The position numbers and the translations under genes were made by a program. 47,492 bases of DNA, taken from positions 1 through 47,492 of the forward strand of contig CAZFNR010000012.1 of NCBI GenBank assembly GCA_964520525.1, in the 5' to 3' direction. Under the pieces are notes generated by a model, which was not told the origin of the DNA, searched no databases, and saw nothing but the letters and a program-made list of their open reading frames with translations. How positions within the stretch are numbered: position 1 is the stretch's first letter; each line of letters starts with the position of its first letter. The DNA is from JAJPXC01 sp964520525 (GTDB lineage: Bacteria; Bacteroidota; Bacteroidia; Bacteroidales; Muribaculaceae). Below, one piece after another: positions 6,953-16,105 of this stretch.

Positions 6953-9900
6953 ATGGTACAATTCTTTAAAAAAGGCGCCAATTTGGTGACGGCTGTGGAA
7001 ACCGATCATAAATTGTCGCCCGAGGAAATCGAAAAGTTGCAATGGCTTTTTGACGGGGCTAAGCCAATCTCGGGGACATCAGTTAAAGGCCGGTTTGTAG
7101 GTCCTCGCAAGGAAATGATAACCCCTTGGAGCACTAACGCGGTTGAAATCACTCAAAACATGGGTCTTGAAGGGATTACACGCATCGAACAGTATTCCCG
7201 TGTCAGTGGAGAGGAAGCCTCATACGACAAGATGCTTCAGCGGATGTATGATGGCCTCAACTCGACGCTGTTTAAAGTTAATAGAGTACCTGAGCCTATA
7301 GTATATATAGACGACATCGCGGCATACAACCGACAAGAAGGGCTCGCGCTTAGCCCGGATGAAGAAGTTTATCTTCAAAATTTGAGCCATAAGCTCGGAC
7401 GACCGTTGACCGATAGTGAGGTTTTCGGCTTTTCTCAAGTCAACTCAGAGCATTGCCGTCACAAAATTTTCAATGGCACGTTTGTCATTGACGGTGAAGA
7501 AAAGCCCATGTCGCTTTTCAAACTTATTAAAAAGACTTCACAAGAAAATCCTAATGGCCTTGTCTCGGCATATAAAGATAATGTAGCGTTTATCGATGGC
7601 CCCAAAGTCGACCAGTTTTACCCAGTCAACCCCGACAAGCCTGATTTCTTCACTATCAAAGATGTCGATACTGTGATTTCTCTTAAAGCAGAGACTCACA
7701 ATTTCCCCACCACGGTGGAACCGTTCAATGGTGCCGCTACTGGCACAGGCGGTGAAATACGCGACCGGCTTGGCGGAGGCAAAGCGAGTCTTCCTATTGC
7801 CGGCACCGCTGTTTACATGACATCATACCCGCGTCTTTCGTCTGAACACCGGTGGGAATTGATGATGGACCCAAGGGCTTGGCTCTATCAAACTCCTGCC
7901 GATATCTTGATTAAAGCATCAAACGGAGCGTCAGATTTTGGCAACAAATTCGGGCAGCCTCTGATTTGCGGCTCGTTGCTGACATTTGAACACGCCGAGG
8001 ACAACCGACGTTATGCCTACGACAAAGTTATTATGCTCGCTGGCGGCGTTGGTTTCGCTGCTAAAAAGGATGCAATCAAGGGAGAACCGACACCCGGCGA
8101 GAAAGTCGTTGTCATGGGTGGCGACAACTACCGCATCGGCATGGGCGGTGGCGCTGTGTCGTCGGTAGAGACCGGACAATATGACAACGCAATCGAGCTA
8201 AATGCCGTGCAGCGCGCCAACCCTGAAATGCAGAAGCGCGTGGCCAATGTCATCAGAGCTTTGGCTGAAAGCGACGAAAACCCGATAGTGTCAATTCATG
8301 ACCATGGAGCCGGCGGTCACCTCAATGCATTGTCGGAACTTGTTGAGGCCACGGGTGGTAAAATTGATATTGACGCTCTGCCGGTTGGCGACAAGACTCT
8401 GTCTGATAAAGAAATTGTCGGGAATGAGAGCCAAGAACGCATGGGAATGGTCGTTGAAGCTAATGATATACCGTATATCGAACGCATTGCGCAGCGTGAA
8501 CGTGCCCCTATGTATGTGGTCGGAGAAACGACTGGCGACAATCGCTTCACTTTCGGACGAAAAAACGGTAAAAAACCGATAGATTTGGAAATGGCAGATA
8601 TGTTTGGCAACTCGCCTAAAACTGTGATGGTCGACAAAACGGTTAAGCGGGAATTTAGAGATGCCACATACGATGCCGCCAATATAGAGCAGTATGTCAG
8701 AGACGTTTTGAGCCTTGAGTCCGTCGCTTGTAAGGATTGGCTGACCAATAAGGTAGACCGCTCAGTTACCGGGCGTATCGCCCGACAGCAATGCCAGGGT
8801 GAGGTTCAGCTCCCGCTGAGCGATTGCGGCGTGGTCGCTCTTGATTACAAAGGGCGCGCTGGTATCGCTACTTCAATAGGTCATGCTCCTCAAGTCGCGT
8901 TGGTCGACTCGGCAAAGGGGTCGGTTATGGCTATTGCGGAAGCCCTCACAAACATAGCCACGGCCAATCTCAAAAATGGGATGAAAAGCGTATCGCTTAG
9001 TGCCAATTGGATGTGGCCATGCAAGAATGAGGGAGAGGATGCTGCCCTATATCGCGCCGTGGAGGCTTGCAGCCGTTTTGCGTGTGAATTGGGAATCAAT
9101 ATCCCAACCGGGAAAGACAGCTTGTCAATGACGCAAAAATATGGCGATGACAAAGTGTTCGCCCCCGGCACTGTCATCATTTCGGCAGCGGGAGAAGTTA
9201 GCGATGTGCGCAAGACGGTCTCGCCTATGGTTCAGCCGAAAGAATCGACATTATACTATATAGACTTCTCGGGCGATAAGCTCAGACTTGGTGGTTCGGC
9301 GTTGGCTCAGACGCAGAATTCTGTCGGACAAGAGGCACCGACTGTTACTGACACCGGATTGTTTGCCAAGGCATTTTCTGTTGTGCAGACTTTAGTCAAA
9401 AAAGGTCAGTTGCTGGCTGCTCATGACGTTTCGGCTGGAGGCTTGATCACCACACTGCTTGAAATGACATTTGCTAACACGAAAGGAGGCCTGAATGTCT
9501 ATACCGACGGATTCAAGATGTATGGTGAGACCGACCTCGTCAAGATTTTATTTGCCGAGAATCCCGCTATGGTGATTCAGGTTGATGACAGAAAAAAAGC
9601 TGCTGTCGAAAAGTTACTTGATGAATCAGGTGTCAAGTATTTCCCTGTCGCCACACCCTCCGACGAGAGAGTAGTTATGGTTACCCACGACGAATCATCG
9701 TTGCTTTTCGGCATAGACTATCTCCGGGATGTGTGGTTTGAAACATCATACCTGCTTGATTGCCTGCAAAGCGGAAACAAATGCGCGTCAGACCGTTTTG
9801 AAAATTACAAGAAACAACCTGTCAGGTATCGTATCCCGTCATCGTTTAAAGGGAAACTATCCACGCATGGGCTTGATTTGAGCCGTAAGGAAAAGACAGG

Positions 9901-10657
9901 GATCAAGGCGGCTATAATCAGAGAAAAGGGTGTTAACGGCGACCGCGAGATGGCTTATTCGCTCCATCTTGCCGGCTTTGACGTGAAAGATGTTCATATG
10001 ACTGACCTCATGTCGGGGCGCGAGACACTTGAGGACGTAAATATGATTGTATTCTGCGGCGGGTTCTCCAATTCCGACGTACTTGGGTCAGCCAAAGGCT
10101 GGGCCGGCGGCTTCAAGTGGAATCCAACGGCTAATAAGGCTCTTGAGAATTATTACAAACGCAACGACACTTTGAGCCTTGGCATATGCAACGGTTGCCA
10201 ATTGATGATTGAGTTGAATCTGATTAACCCCGAGCACGGCAAACGCACCAGAATGGAGCATAATGTGTCGCATAAATTCGAGTCACAGTTCCTCGGCCTC
10301 TCGATTCCGCAAAACAACAGCGTCATGCTTGGCTCGCTCTCAGGATATAAACTTGGCATATGGGTCGCCCACGGCGAAGGCCGATTCTCGCTGCCTGAGC
10401 CAATGAGCAGTTACAATGTGGTAGCCAAATACAACTATGCCGCATATCCAGGAAATCCAAATGGGTCTAAAGCCTCGGTAGCCGGAATCGCATCAGCCGA
10501 CGGCCGTCATTTGGCCATGATGCCACACCTTGAGCGCGCCATCTTCCCCTGGCAATGCGCATATTATCCATCATCGCGACAAAAGGATGATATCACGCCT
10601 TGGATTGAAGCGTTTATCAACGCGCGTCGCTGGATTCAAGACAAACTTGGGAAATAA
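6953..10657 (+). CDS. purL: phosphoribosylformylglycinamidine synthase (large single-chain PurL)
   Basis: 1234 residues: the long, fused form that combines the synthase and glutamine amidotransferase in one chain. It converts FGAR, glutamine and ATP to FGAM in purine synthesis. The N-terminal linker part has SQVNSEHCRHKIF, the next segment KAETHNFPT with the glycine-rich ATP loop GGEIRD, a second synthase half follows (SAGGLITTLLEMTFA), and the C-terminal class I amidotransferase domain has the nucleophile Cys in LGICNGCQ near residue 1078 and His-Glu near MMPHLERAIFPWQ. The start MVQFFKKG matches the family's short N-terminus. It is followed by a long stem-loop (10659-10718) and then a PurF-like gene. 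Confidence 0.97.
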   Translation: MVQFFKKGANLVTAVETDHKLSPEEIEKLQWLFDGAKPISGTSVKGRFVGPRKEMITPWSTNAVEITQNMGLEGITRIEQYSRVSGEEASYDKMLQRMYDGLNSTLFKVNRVPEPIVYIDDIAAYNRQEGLALSPDEEVYLQNLSHKLGRPLTDSEVFGFSQVNSEHCRHKIFNGTFVIDGEEKPMSLFKLIKKTSQENPNGLVSAYKDNVAFIDGPKVDQFYPVNPDKPDFFTIKDVDTVISLKAETHNFPTTVEPFNGAATGTGGEIRDRLGGGKASLPIAGTAVYMTSYPRLSSEHRWELMMDPRAWLYQTPADILIKASNGASDFGNKFGQPLICGSLLTFEHAEDNRRYAYDKVIMLAGGVGFAAKKDAIKGEPTPGEKVVVMGGDNYRIGMGGGAVSSVETGQYDNAIELNAVQRANPEMQKRVANVIRALAESDENPIVSIHDHGAGGHLNALSELVEATGGKIDIDALPVGDKTLSDKEIVGNESQERMGMVVEANDIPYIERIAQRERAPMYVVGETTGDNRFTFGRKNGKKPIDLEMADMFGNSPKTVMVDKTVKREFRDATYDAANIEQYVRDVLSLESVACKDWLTNKVDRSVTGRIARQQCQGEVQLPLSDCGVVALDYKGRAGIATSIGHAPQVALVDSAKGSVMAIAEALTNIATANLKNGMKSVSLSANWMWPCKNEGEDAALYRAVEACSRFACELGINIPTGKDSLSMTQKYGDDKVFAPGTVIISAAGEVSDVRKTVSPMVQPKESTLYYIDFSGDKLRLGGSALAQTQNSVGQEAPTVTDTGLFAKAFSVVQTLVKKGQLLAAHDVSAGGLITTLLEMTFANTKGGLNVYTDGFKMYGETDLVKILFAENPAMVIQVDDRKKAAVEKLLDESGVKYFPVATPSDERVVMVTHDESSLLFGIDYLRDVWFETSYLLDCLQSGNKCASDRFENYKKQPVRYRIPSSFKGKLSTHGLDLSRKEKTGIKAAIIREKGVNGDREMAYSLHLAGFDVKDVHMTDLMSGRETLEDVNMIVFCGGFSNSDVLGSAKGWAGGFKWNPTANKALENYYKRNDTLSLGICNGCQLMIELNLINPEHGKRTRMEHNVSHKFESQFLGLSIPQNNSVMLGSLSGYKLGIWVAHGEGRFSLPEPMSSYNVVAKYNYAAYPGNPNGSKASVAGIASADGRHLAMMPHLERAIFPWQCAYYPSSRQKDDITPWIEAFINARRWIQDKLGK

Positions 10658-10658
10658 A

Positions 10659-10718
10659 CGTAACAGGAGCGGAAAAGCTTGCCAATATCGCGGCACTCTT
10701 TTCCGCTCCTCGGTTACG
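10659..10718 (+). terminator. long stem-loop between purL and the PurF-like gene
   Basis: CGTAAC (10659-10664) pairs with GTTACG (10713-10718), and GGAGCGGAAAAG (10666-10677) pairs with its exact complement (10698-10709), giving an 18-bp stem interrupted by A against TCG, with a 20-base loop. No T-run follows, so it is not a classical terminator. It may be a transcript 3'-end stabiliser, a processing site or a weak terminator. Confidence 0.5.
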
Positions 10719-10772
10719 CCATTATACACAAGCAGAATAGAGATTAACAGTTAAATACATACGTTTACAGCA

Positions 10773-12176
10773 ATGGGAGGTTTTTTTGGAGTAGCTAAAA
10801 AGGAAAGATGTGTCAACGAGCTCTTTTATGGCGTTGACTATAATTCCCACATGGGCACTAAGCGTGCCGGTATAGCGACGGTGAATAACGGCATATTCAC
10901 CCGGTCAATTCATAATATAGAAAACTCTTATTTCCGCTCAAAATTTGAGGGAGACCTTGATGAATTTGAGGGTAATTTAGGCATTGGAGTCATTAGCGAC
11001 ACTGATGCTCAACCCATTATTGTAAATTGCCACCTTGGCAAATTTGCAATAGTGACAGTCGGCCGGATAAACAATATCTCGGAACTTGAGGAAGAGCTTC
11101 TTGCTAAGGGGCATCACTTCTGCGAACACAGCTATGACATAATCAATCCGACAGAAATGGTGGCCGCATTGATTAGTGAGGGCACCGATTATGTTTCGGG
11201 CATTCGCAACGCGCAGGAGCGGCTAAAGGGTTCTTGCTCTATGCTGCTTCTGACGGAAAACGGCATCATAGCCGCCCGCGATAGACTTGGCAGAACTCCG
11301 ATTCTGATTGGTCGCAAAGACGGTGCTAACGCTGTGACATCAGAGAGCTGCGCATTTCCTAATCTTGACTATTCGATATCATACACAATGGCACCGGCCG
11401 AGATTGTCGAGATAACAGCCGATGGGTTCAAACAGCTTGCCCCAGGTCAAAGTAAGATGCAGATATGCGCGTTCTTGTGGACTTATTACGGCTATCCGGC
11501 TTGTGAATATGAAGGACGGAATGTCGATATGATGCGTTATGCTTCGGGCGAGGCAATGGCAAAAGAAGATGATGCCGACATTGATATGGTGAGCGCTATC
11601 CCTGACTCGGGCATAGGAATGGCATTAGGATATGCTCATGGCAAAGGCGCCCCCTATCAGCGCGGTATTGTGAAATACACCCCAACATGGCCTCGCAGCT
11701 TCACGCCAAGCACCCAAGAACGCCGCGAACTTGTAGCCAAAATGAAATTGATTCCCAACAAGTCTGTTTTGCGAGGAAAGCGCGTCGTCTTTTGTGACGA
11801 CTCAATAGTGCGCGGCACTCAGTTGAGAGACAATGTGAAAGATTTGTTTGATTGCGGGGCCAAAGAGGTTCATATGCGCATCAGTTGCCCGCCTCTGATA
11901 TATGCGTGCCGCTACCTTAACTTCACATCGTCAAAAAGCGACATGGAGCTTATCACACGCCGTGTGATTGGAGATTTAGAAGGCAATCCGAACAAAAATC
12001 TGCGACTGTATGCAGTAACCGGCAGTAAGGAATATAACAGAATGGTCGAGGAGATACGCCGACGGCTCAATATCACCTCTCTGAAATTCAGTTCGCTTGA
12101 AAATGTGGTAAAAGCAATTGGATTGCCTAAGGAATGTATCTGCACGCATTGCTTTGATGGCTCAAGTTATGATTGA
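10773..12176 (+). CDS. amidophosphoribosyltransferase-like protein lacking the N-terminal Cys
   Basis: 467 residues. The architecture is that of PurF: an N-terminal class II (Ntn) amidotransferase fold followed by a phosphoribosyltransferase domain. The PRPP loop VVFCDDSIVRGT is intact near residues 337-348, as are the conserved AARDRLGRTPILIG and the IPDSGIGMALGY region. True PurF begins MCGI, with Cys exposed after Met removal as the glutaminase nucleophile; here the start is MGGFFGV, so that Cys is Gly. The next Cys is residue 13. It therefore probably cannot hydrolyse glutamine in the normal way. It may use free ammonia or do another PRPP-dependent reaction, or be regulatory. The C-terminus ends in a short Cys motif, CICTHCF. 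It lies 115 bases after purL, suggesting a purine link. No nearer start would restore a Cys. Confidence 0.8.
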   Translation: MGGFFGVAKKERCVNELFYGVDYNSHMGTKRAGIATVNNGIFTRSIHNIENSYFRSKFEGDLDEFEGNLGIGVISDTDAQPIIVNCHLGKFAIVTVGRINNISELEEELLAKGHHFCEHSYDIINPTEMVAALISEGTDYVSGIRNAQERLKGSCSMLLLTENGIIAARDRLGRTPILIGRKDGANAVTSESCAFPNLDYSISYTMAPAEIVEITADGFKQLAPGQSKMQICAFLWTYYGYPACEYEGRNVDMMRYASGEAMAKEDDADIDMVSAIPDSGIGMALGYAHGKGAPYQRGIVKYTPTWPRSFTPSTQERRELVAKMKLIPNKSVLRGKRVVFCDDSIVRGTQLRDNVKDLFDCGAKEVHMRISCPPLIYACRYLNFTSSKSDMELITRRVIGDLEGNPNKNLRLYAVTGSKEYNRMVEEIRRRLNITSLKFSSLENVVKAIGLPKECICTHCFDGSSYD

Positions 12177-12225
12177 CAGCAAGGTAGCGAAGCCAAGCCC
12201 AGTTATGATTAATTAGCTTAATAAG

Positions 12226-12257
12226 TTTGGCGATAAATGGATTAATATCTATTTTTG
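12226..12257 (+). promoter_or_regulatory. promoter of the etfBA operon
   Basis: TTTG (12226-12229), 20 bases, TATTTTTG (12250-12257): an exact Bacteroidetes -33/-7 promoter with consensus spacing. Transcription should start near 12263, leaving a 5' leader of about 43 bases before etfB. Confidence 0.75.
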
Positions 12258-12305
12258 TTACCTATTTTAAGAAATATAGTTATCATTTATTAACACTATT
12301 CTGAT

Positions 12306-13178
12306 ATGAGTTTGAACATCATTGTGCTCGCAAAGCAGGTGCCCGACACCCGCAACGTGGGCAAAGATGCAATGAAGGAAGACGGCACCATCAACCGCGC
12401 CGCGCTGCCTGCCATTTTCAATCCCGAAGACCTTAATGCGCTTGAGCAGGCTTTACGTCTTAAAGATGCCAACCCCGGCTCAACCATAACATTGTTGACC
12501 ATGGGACTTCCGCGAGCTGCAGAAATTATCCGCGAAGCGATTTATCGCGGTGCTGATGCCGGTATAGTGCTTACCGACCGCACTCTTGGCGGCGCAGACA
12601 CACTTGCCACGTCCTATTCGCTTGCGCAGGCCGTGAAAAAATTCGGCAATTATGACATCATCCTTGGCGGTCGTCAGGCTATTGACGGCGACACAGCTCA
12701 GGTCGGCCCTCAAATCGCTGAAAAGCTCAATATACCTCAAGTGACATACGCTGAGGATATTCTCGACTTGAAAGATGGATATGTCACTGTAAAACGTCGC
12801 CTCGAGTCGGGGGTTGAAACCGTTAAGGCACCCCTTCCTTGCGTTGTCACTGTTAACGGCTCAGCCGCAGAGTGCCGTCCTCGCAACGCACGTCGAGTGA
12901 TGCAATACAAGTATGCGGTTTCACCAAGTGAAAAGGCGAAACTAGCTCCTGAGATTCTTGCTATTGTAGAGAAACGTCCTGAACTTAATCTACAAGAGTG
13001 GAGTGCGGCTTACGTTGAAGCCGATCCCGAACAAATCGGTCTCGCAGGCTCCCCTACTAAAGTGAAAGCAATCGAAAACGTTGTCTTTACCGCCAAGGAA
13101 AGCCTCCGCCTCGACAACAGCGACGAGCATATCGAAAGCTTGATTAAAGAATTGATAGCAAATCATACAATAGGTTAA
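12306..13178 (+). CDS. etfB: electron transfer flavoprotein subunit beta
   Basis: 290 residues. The start MSLNIIVLAKQVPDT is the typical EtfB N-terminus, and the adenine-nucleotide alpha-hydrolase-like fold continues with RGADAGIVLTDR, then DTLATSYSLAQAV and DIILGGRQAIDGDTAQVGP, the nucleotide-binding loop. With EtfA it forms the FAD-containing heterodimer that passes electrons between acyl-CoA dehydrogenase and a downstream acceptor. The operon order etfB-etfA-acd fits this role. Whether the complex bifurcates electrons cannot be settled by eye. It is the first gene of an operon with a consensus promoter; etfA follows after 31 bases. Confidence 0.95.
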   Translation: MSLNIIVLAKQVPDTRNVGKDAMKEDGTINRAALPAIFNPEDLNALEQALRLKDANPGSTITLLTMGLPRAAEIIREAIYRGADAGIVLTDRTLGGADTLATSYSLAQAVKKFGNYDIILGGRQAIDGDTAQVGPQIAEKLNIPQVTYAEDILDLKDGYVTVKRRLESGVETVKAPLPCVVTVNGSAAECRPRNARRVMQYKYAVSPSEKAKLAPEILAIVEKRPELNLQEWSAAYVEADPEQIGLAGSPTKVKAIENVVFTAKESLRLDNSDEHIESLIKELIANHTIG

Positions 13179-13209
13179 ACTTTCCATCATTTACCAATAG
13201 ACATTCATT

Positions 13210-14238
13210 ATGACAGACAATAATAATTTAATAGTATATTGCGAATTTGAGGATGGCAAAGTTGCAGATGTAAGTCTTGAGCTACTGACCAAAGGTCGCG
13301 TTCTTGCCACAAAGTTAGGTGTCAAATTAGAAGCATTGGTTATCGGTGACAATCTTAACGGAATCGAGTCGCAGATAGCACCTTATGGCGCGGATGTAAT
13401 CTACAAGGTGGAGGACATACGCCTGTACCCCTATACGTCAAACCCCCATGCCTCGGTATTGATTAATCTGTTTAAGGAAATCAAGCCCCAAATATGTTTG
13501 ATGGGTGCGACCTGTATAGGTCGCGACCTTGGGCCACGTGTTTCGTCGAGTCTACACAGTGGTTTGACCGCTGATTGCACCTCACTTGAGATCGGAGACC
13601 ATAAAGATCCCAAGACAGGTAAAGAATATGTCAATCTATTATATCAGATTCGTCCTGCTTTTGGTGGTAATATTGTTGCCACAATTGTCAATCCCGAATG
13701 CCGCCCACAGATGGCGACCGTGCGTGAAGGCGTGATGAAGAAAGAGGTTTATGATGTCGACCACAAGGCTGAAGTGGTAAATCTCGATGCTTCAAAATAT
13801 GTAAGTCCTGAAGATTTTGTAGTTGAGATAATCGATCGTCATATCGAGAAATCAAAGGTAAATATTAAGAACTCATCGATTATTGTAGCAGGCGGCTATG
13901 GTGTTGGCAGCAAAGAGAACTTCCAACTCCTCTTTGATTTGGCTAACACGCTTGGAGGTGAAGTCGGAGCGTCGCGTGCCGCGGTCGATGCCGGGTTTGT
14001 CGAACACGACCGCCAAATCGGACAGACTGGTGTTACCGTCCGACCGAAACTCTATATCGCTTGCGGCATTTCCGGGCAAATTCAGCATATCGCAGGTATG
14101 CAGGAAAGCTCGATTGTCATCTCAATCAACAGCGATGAGAACGCCCCAATCAACACGATTGCCGACTATGTTATCACCGGCACTGTTGAAGATGTGATTC
14201 CTAAGCTGATTAAATATTATAAGAAAAACTCCAAGTAA
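13210..14238 (+). CDS. etfA: electron transfer flavoprotein subunit alpha
   Basis: 342 residues. The N-terminal half is EtfB-like. The C-terminal FAD domain carries VAGGYGVGSKENF, then GASRAAVDAGFVEHDRQIGQTG and LYIACGISGQIQHIAGM, ending with SINSDENAPINTIADYVITG, all hallmarks of EtfA. It binds FAD and pairs with EtfB. The acyl-CoA dehydrogenase gene begins 12 bases downstream, so translation is probably closely linked across the three genes. Confidence 0.95.
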   Translation: MTDNNNLIVYCEFEDGKVADVSLELLTKGRVLATKLGVKLEALVIGDNLNGIESQIAPYGADVIYKVEDIRLYPYTSNPHASVLINLFKEIKPQICLMGATCIGRDLGPRVSSSLHSGLTADCTSLEIGDHKDPKTGKEYVNLLYQIRPAFGGNIVATIVNPECRPQMATVREGVMKKEVYDVDHKAEVVNLDASKYVSPEDFVVEIIDRHIEKSKVNIKNSSIIVAGGYGVGSKENFQLLFDLANTLGGEVGASRAAVDAGFVEHDRQIGQTGVTVRPKLYIACGISGQIQHIAGMQESSIVISINSDENAPINTIADYVITGTVEDVIPKLIKYYKKNSK

Positions 14239-14249
14239 CTCTCGATAAA

Positions 14250-15959
14250 ATGGCTAATTTTTATACCGACAACCCTGATTTGAAGCTGCATCTGTCTCAC
14301 CCGCTGATGCGCAAAATCGTTGAGCTCAAAGAGCGCAACTACACAGATGCCGAGAAGTTTGATTACGCACCCATCAACTTTGAGGATGCGATGGACAACT
14401 ACGACAAAGTACTTGAAATCGTAGGCGAACTTTGTGGCGGAGTCATTTCAGAGAACGCCGAAGGCGTTGACCACGAAGGGCCTACCGTCGAGAACGGTCG
14501 AGTTACTTATGCCAAAGGCACTCAAATCAACCTTGACGCTTGCCGCAAAGCCGGTTTGATGGGCATGGCAATGCCCCGCCGATTCGGAGGTTTGAACTTC
14601 CCTATCACTCCTTATATCATGGCCGCCGATATAGTGAGCCGCGCCGACACCGGTTTTGAAAACCTTTGGGGTTTGCAAGACTGCGCCGAGACTCTCTATG
14701 AATTTGGCAATGAAGATCAGAAAGCTCGTTTCATACCTCGCGTGTGTGCCGGAGAGACGATGTCAATGGATCTAACGGAACCCGACGCAGGCTCCGACCT
14801 CCAATCAGTTATGCTTAAAGCGACCGAGCAACCCGATGGGACATGGCGTTTGAATGGTGTTAAGCGTTTTATAACCAATGGTGACAGCGACATTCATTTG
14901 GTGCTCGCTCGTTCTGAAGATGGAACTAAGGATGGCCGCGGACTGTCTATGTTCATCTACGACAAGCGCGACGGCGGTGTCACCGTGAGACGTATCGAGA
15001 ACAAAATGGGTATCAAAGGCTCACCCACATGCGAACTCGTTTACAAGAATGCCAAAGCCGAGCTTTGCGGTTCACGCCGTCTCGGTCTCATCAAATATGT
15101 GATGGCGCTTATGAACGGAGCGCGCCTCGGCATCGCCGCACAGTCAGTCGGTGTCAGCGAAATCGCCTACCGCGAAGCATTGGCCTACGCTAAAGATCGC
15201 AAACAGTTTGGCAAGGCTATCATCGAATTTCCGGCTGTTTATGAAATGCTGTCGGTGATGAAAGCTAAACTCGACGCTTCGCGTTCGCTCCTTTATGAGA
15301 CCTCTCGTTTTGTCGATATGTATAAAGTCTACGAAGATATCGCCAAAGAGCGTTCGTTGACCCCCGATGAACGTGCGGAGATGAAGAAGTATTCTAAACT
15401 CGCCGATGCTTGTACGCCACTCGTCAAGGGACATGGTAGCGAATATTGCAACCAGAACGCATACGATTGCATACAAATACACGGAGGTTCGGGATTCATG
15501 AAAGATTACGCTTGCGAACGTGTCTATCGAGATGCTCGCATCACTTCTATTTATGAAGGAACGACGCAATTGCAAGTGGTAGCTGCTATCCGTCATGTCT
15601 ATACCGGAACGTTCAAGACTTTAATGGACGGTTACGCTGCCGAATCGGTTTCTGAGAAACTTCAACCGCTAATGGCTCGCGCTGCTAAGATGGCGGACGC
15701 ATATGAGAAAGCGGTTGCAACCGTAGCAGCCGTCAAGGACAACCAGGCTTATGGTGACTTAATGGCTCGCAGACTGGTTGAGATGGCGGGCAACACGATT
15801 ATGACATATCTGTTGATTACTGACGCTTCCCGTTATGAATCTGAGTCTATGGCAAAGAGTGCCCTTGTTTACTGCAACCTTGCTGAGGCTGAAGTCGCAA
15901 AACACACTGAGTTTATTGCCACGTTCAATCTATCCGACCTGGATAGCTATAAAGCATAA
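14250..15959 (+). CDS. acyl-CoA dehydrogenase, long form with C-terminal extension
   Basis: 569 residues, about 190 more than the basic 380-residue enzyme, mostly a C-terminal helical extension. Family motifs present: MSMDLTEPDAGSDLQ (FAD-binding), LNGVKRFITNG, the MGIKGSPT substrate loop, and IHGGSGFMKDYACERVYRDARITSIYEGTTQ, where the Glu of YEGTTQ (near residue 435) is the expected catalytic base. It oxidises an acyl-CoA to the enoyl-CoA and passes electrons to the EtfBA encoded just upstream. The substrate chain length cannot be read from the sequence. No thiolase, crotonase or CoA-transferase gene is nearby, so a local beta-oxidation or butyrate pathway is not shown. Confidence 0.94.
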   Translation: MANFYTDNPDLKLHLSHPLMRKIVELKERNYTDAEKFDYAPINFEDAMDNYDKVLEIVGELCGGVISENAEGVDHEGPTVENGRVTYAKGTQINLDACRKAGLMGMAMPRRFGGLNFPITPYIMAADIVSRADTGFENLWGLQDCAETLYEFGNEDQKARFIPRVCAGETMSMDLTEPDAGSDLQSVMLKATEQPDGTWRLNGVKRFITNGDSDIHLVLARSEDGTKDGRGLSMFIYDKRDGGVTVRRIENKMGIKGSPTCELVYKNAKAELCGSRRLGLIKYVMALMNGARLGIAAQSVGVSEIAYREALAYAKDRKQFGKAIIEFPAVYEMLSVMKAKLDASRSLLYETSRFVDMYKVYEDIAKERSLTPDERAEMKKYSKLADACTPLVKGHGSEYCNQNAYDCIQIHGGSGFMKDYACERVYRDARITSIYEGTTQLQVVAAIRHVYTGTFKTLMDGYAAESVSEKLQPLMARAAKMADAYEKAVATVAAVKDNQAYGDLMARRLVEMAGNTIMTYLLITDASRYESESMAKSALVYCNLAEAEVAKHTEFIATFNLSDLDSYKA

Positions 15960-15988
15960 AACTTGTATTATTTAGAATATATCGGAGG

Positions 15989-16026
15989 GTGTGGTGCCGC
16001 ATAAAGCGGTGCCACACTTTTTTGCT
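15989..16026 (+). terminator. terminator of the etfBA operon
   Basis: A 12-bp stem (GTGTGG, two G-U pairs, then CCGC) with loop ATAAA is followed by six T residues. It begins 30 bases after the acyl-CoA dehydrogenase stop. Confidence 0.85.
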
Positions 16027-16079
16027 TAAATTAACGCAACAGATATCACACAGTTTAAGCTATTAATCATTTAAACTTT

Positions 16080-16087
16080 TAATTTTG
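16080..16087 (+). promoter_or_regulatory. -7 promoter element of the LicD-family gene
   Basis: TAATTTTG is an exact TAnnTTTG match. A partial TTTA lies 22 bases upstream. The element contains the TTG at 16085 that would otherwise be the first possible start codon of the next gene, arguing that translation starts further in. Confidence 0.45.
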
Positions 16088-16105
16088 CACAAAATAGATG
16101 ACAAA

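Noticed and set aside
12165..12210. Direct repeat AGTTATGATT at 12165-12174 and 12201-12210, around the end of the PurF-like gene
   Set aside because: Only two 10-base copies, with no flanking signs of an attachment site or mobile element.
12306..15959. etfBA/acyl-CoA dehydrogenase as part of a butyrate-production locus
   Set aside because: No thiolase, hydroxybutyryl-CoA dehydrogenase, crotonase or CoA-transferase nearby.
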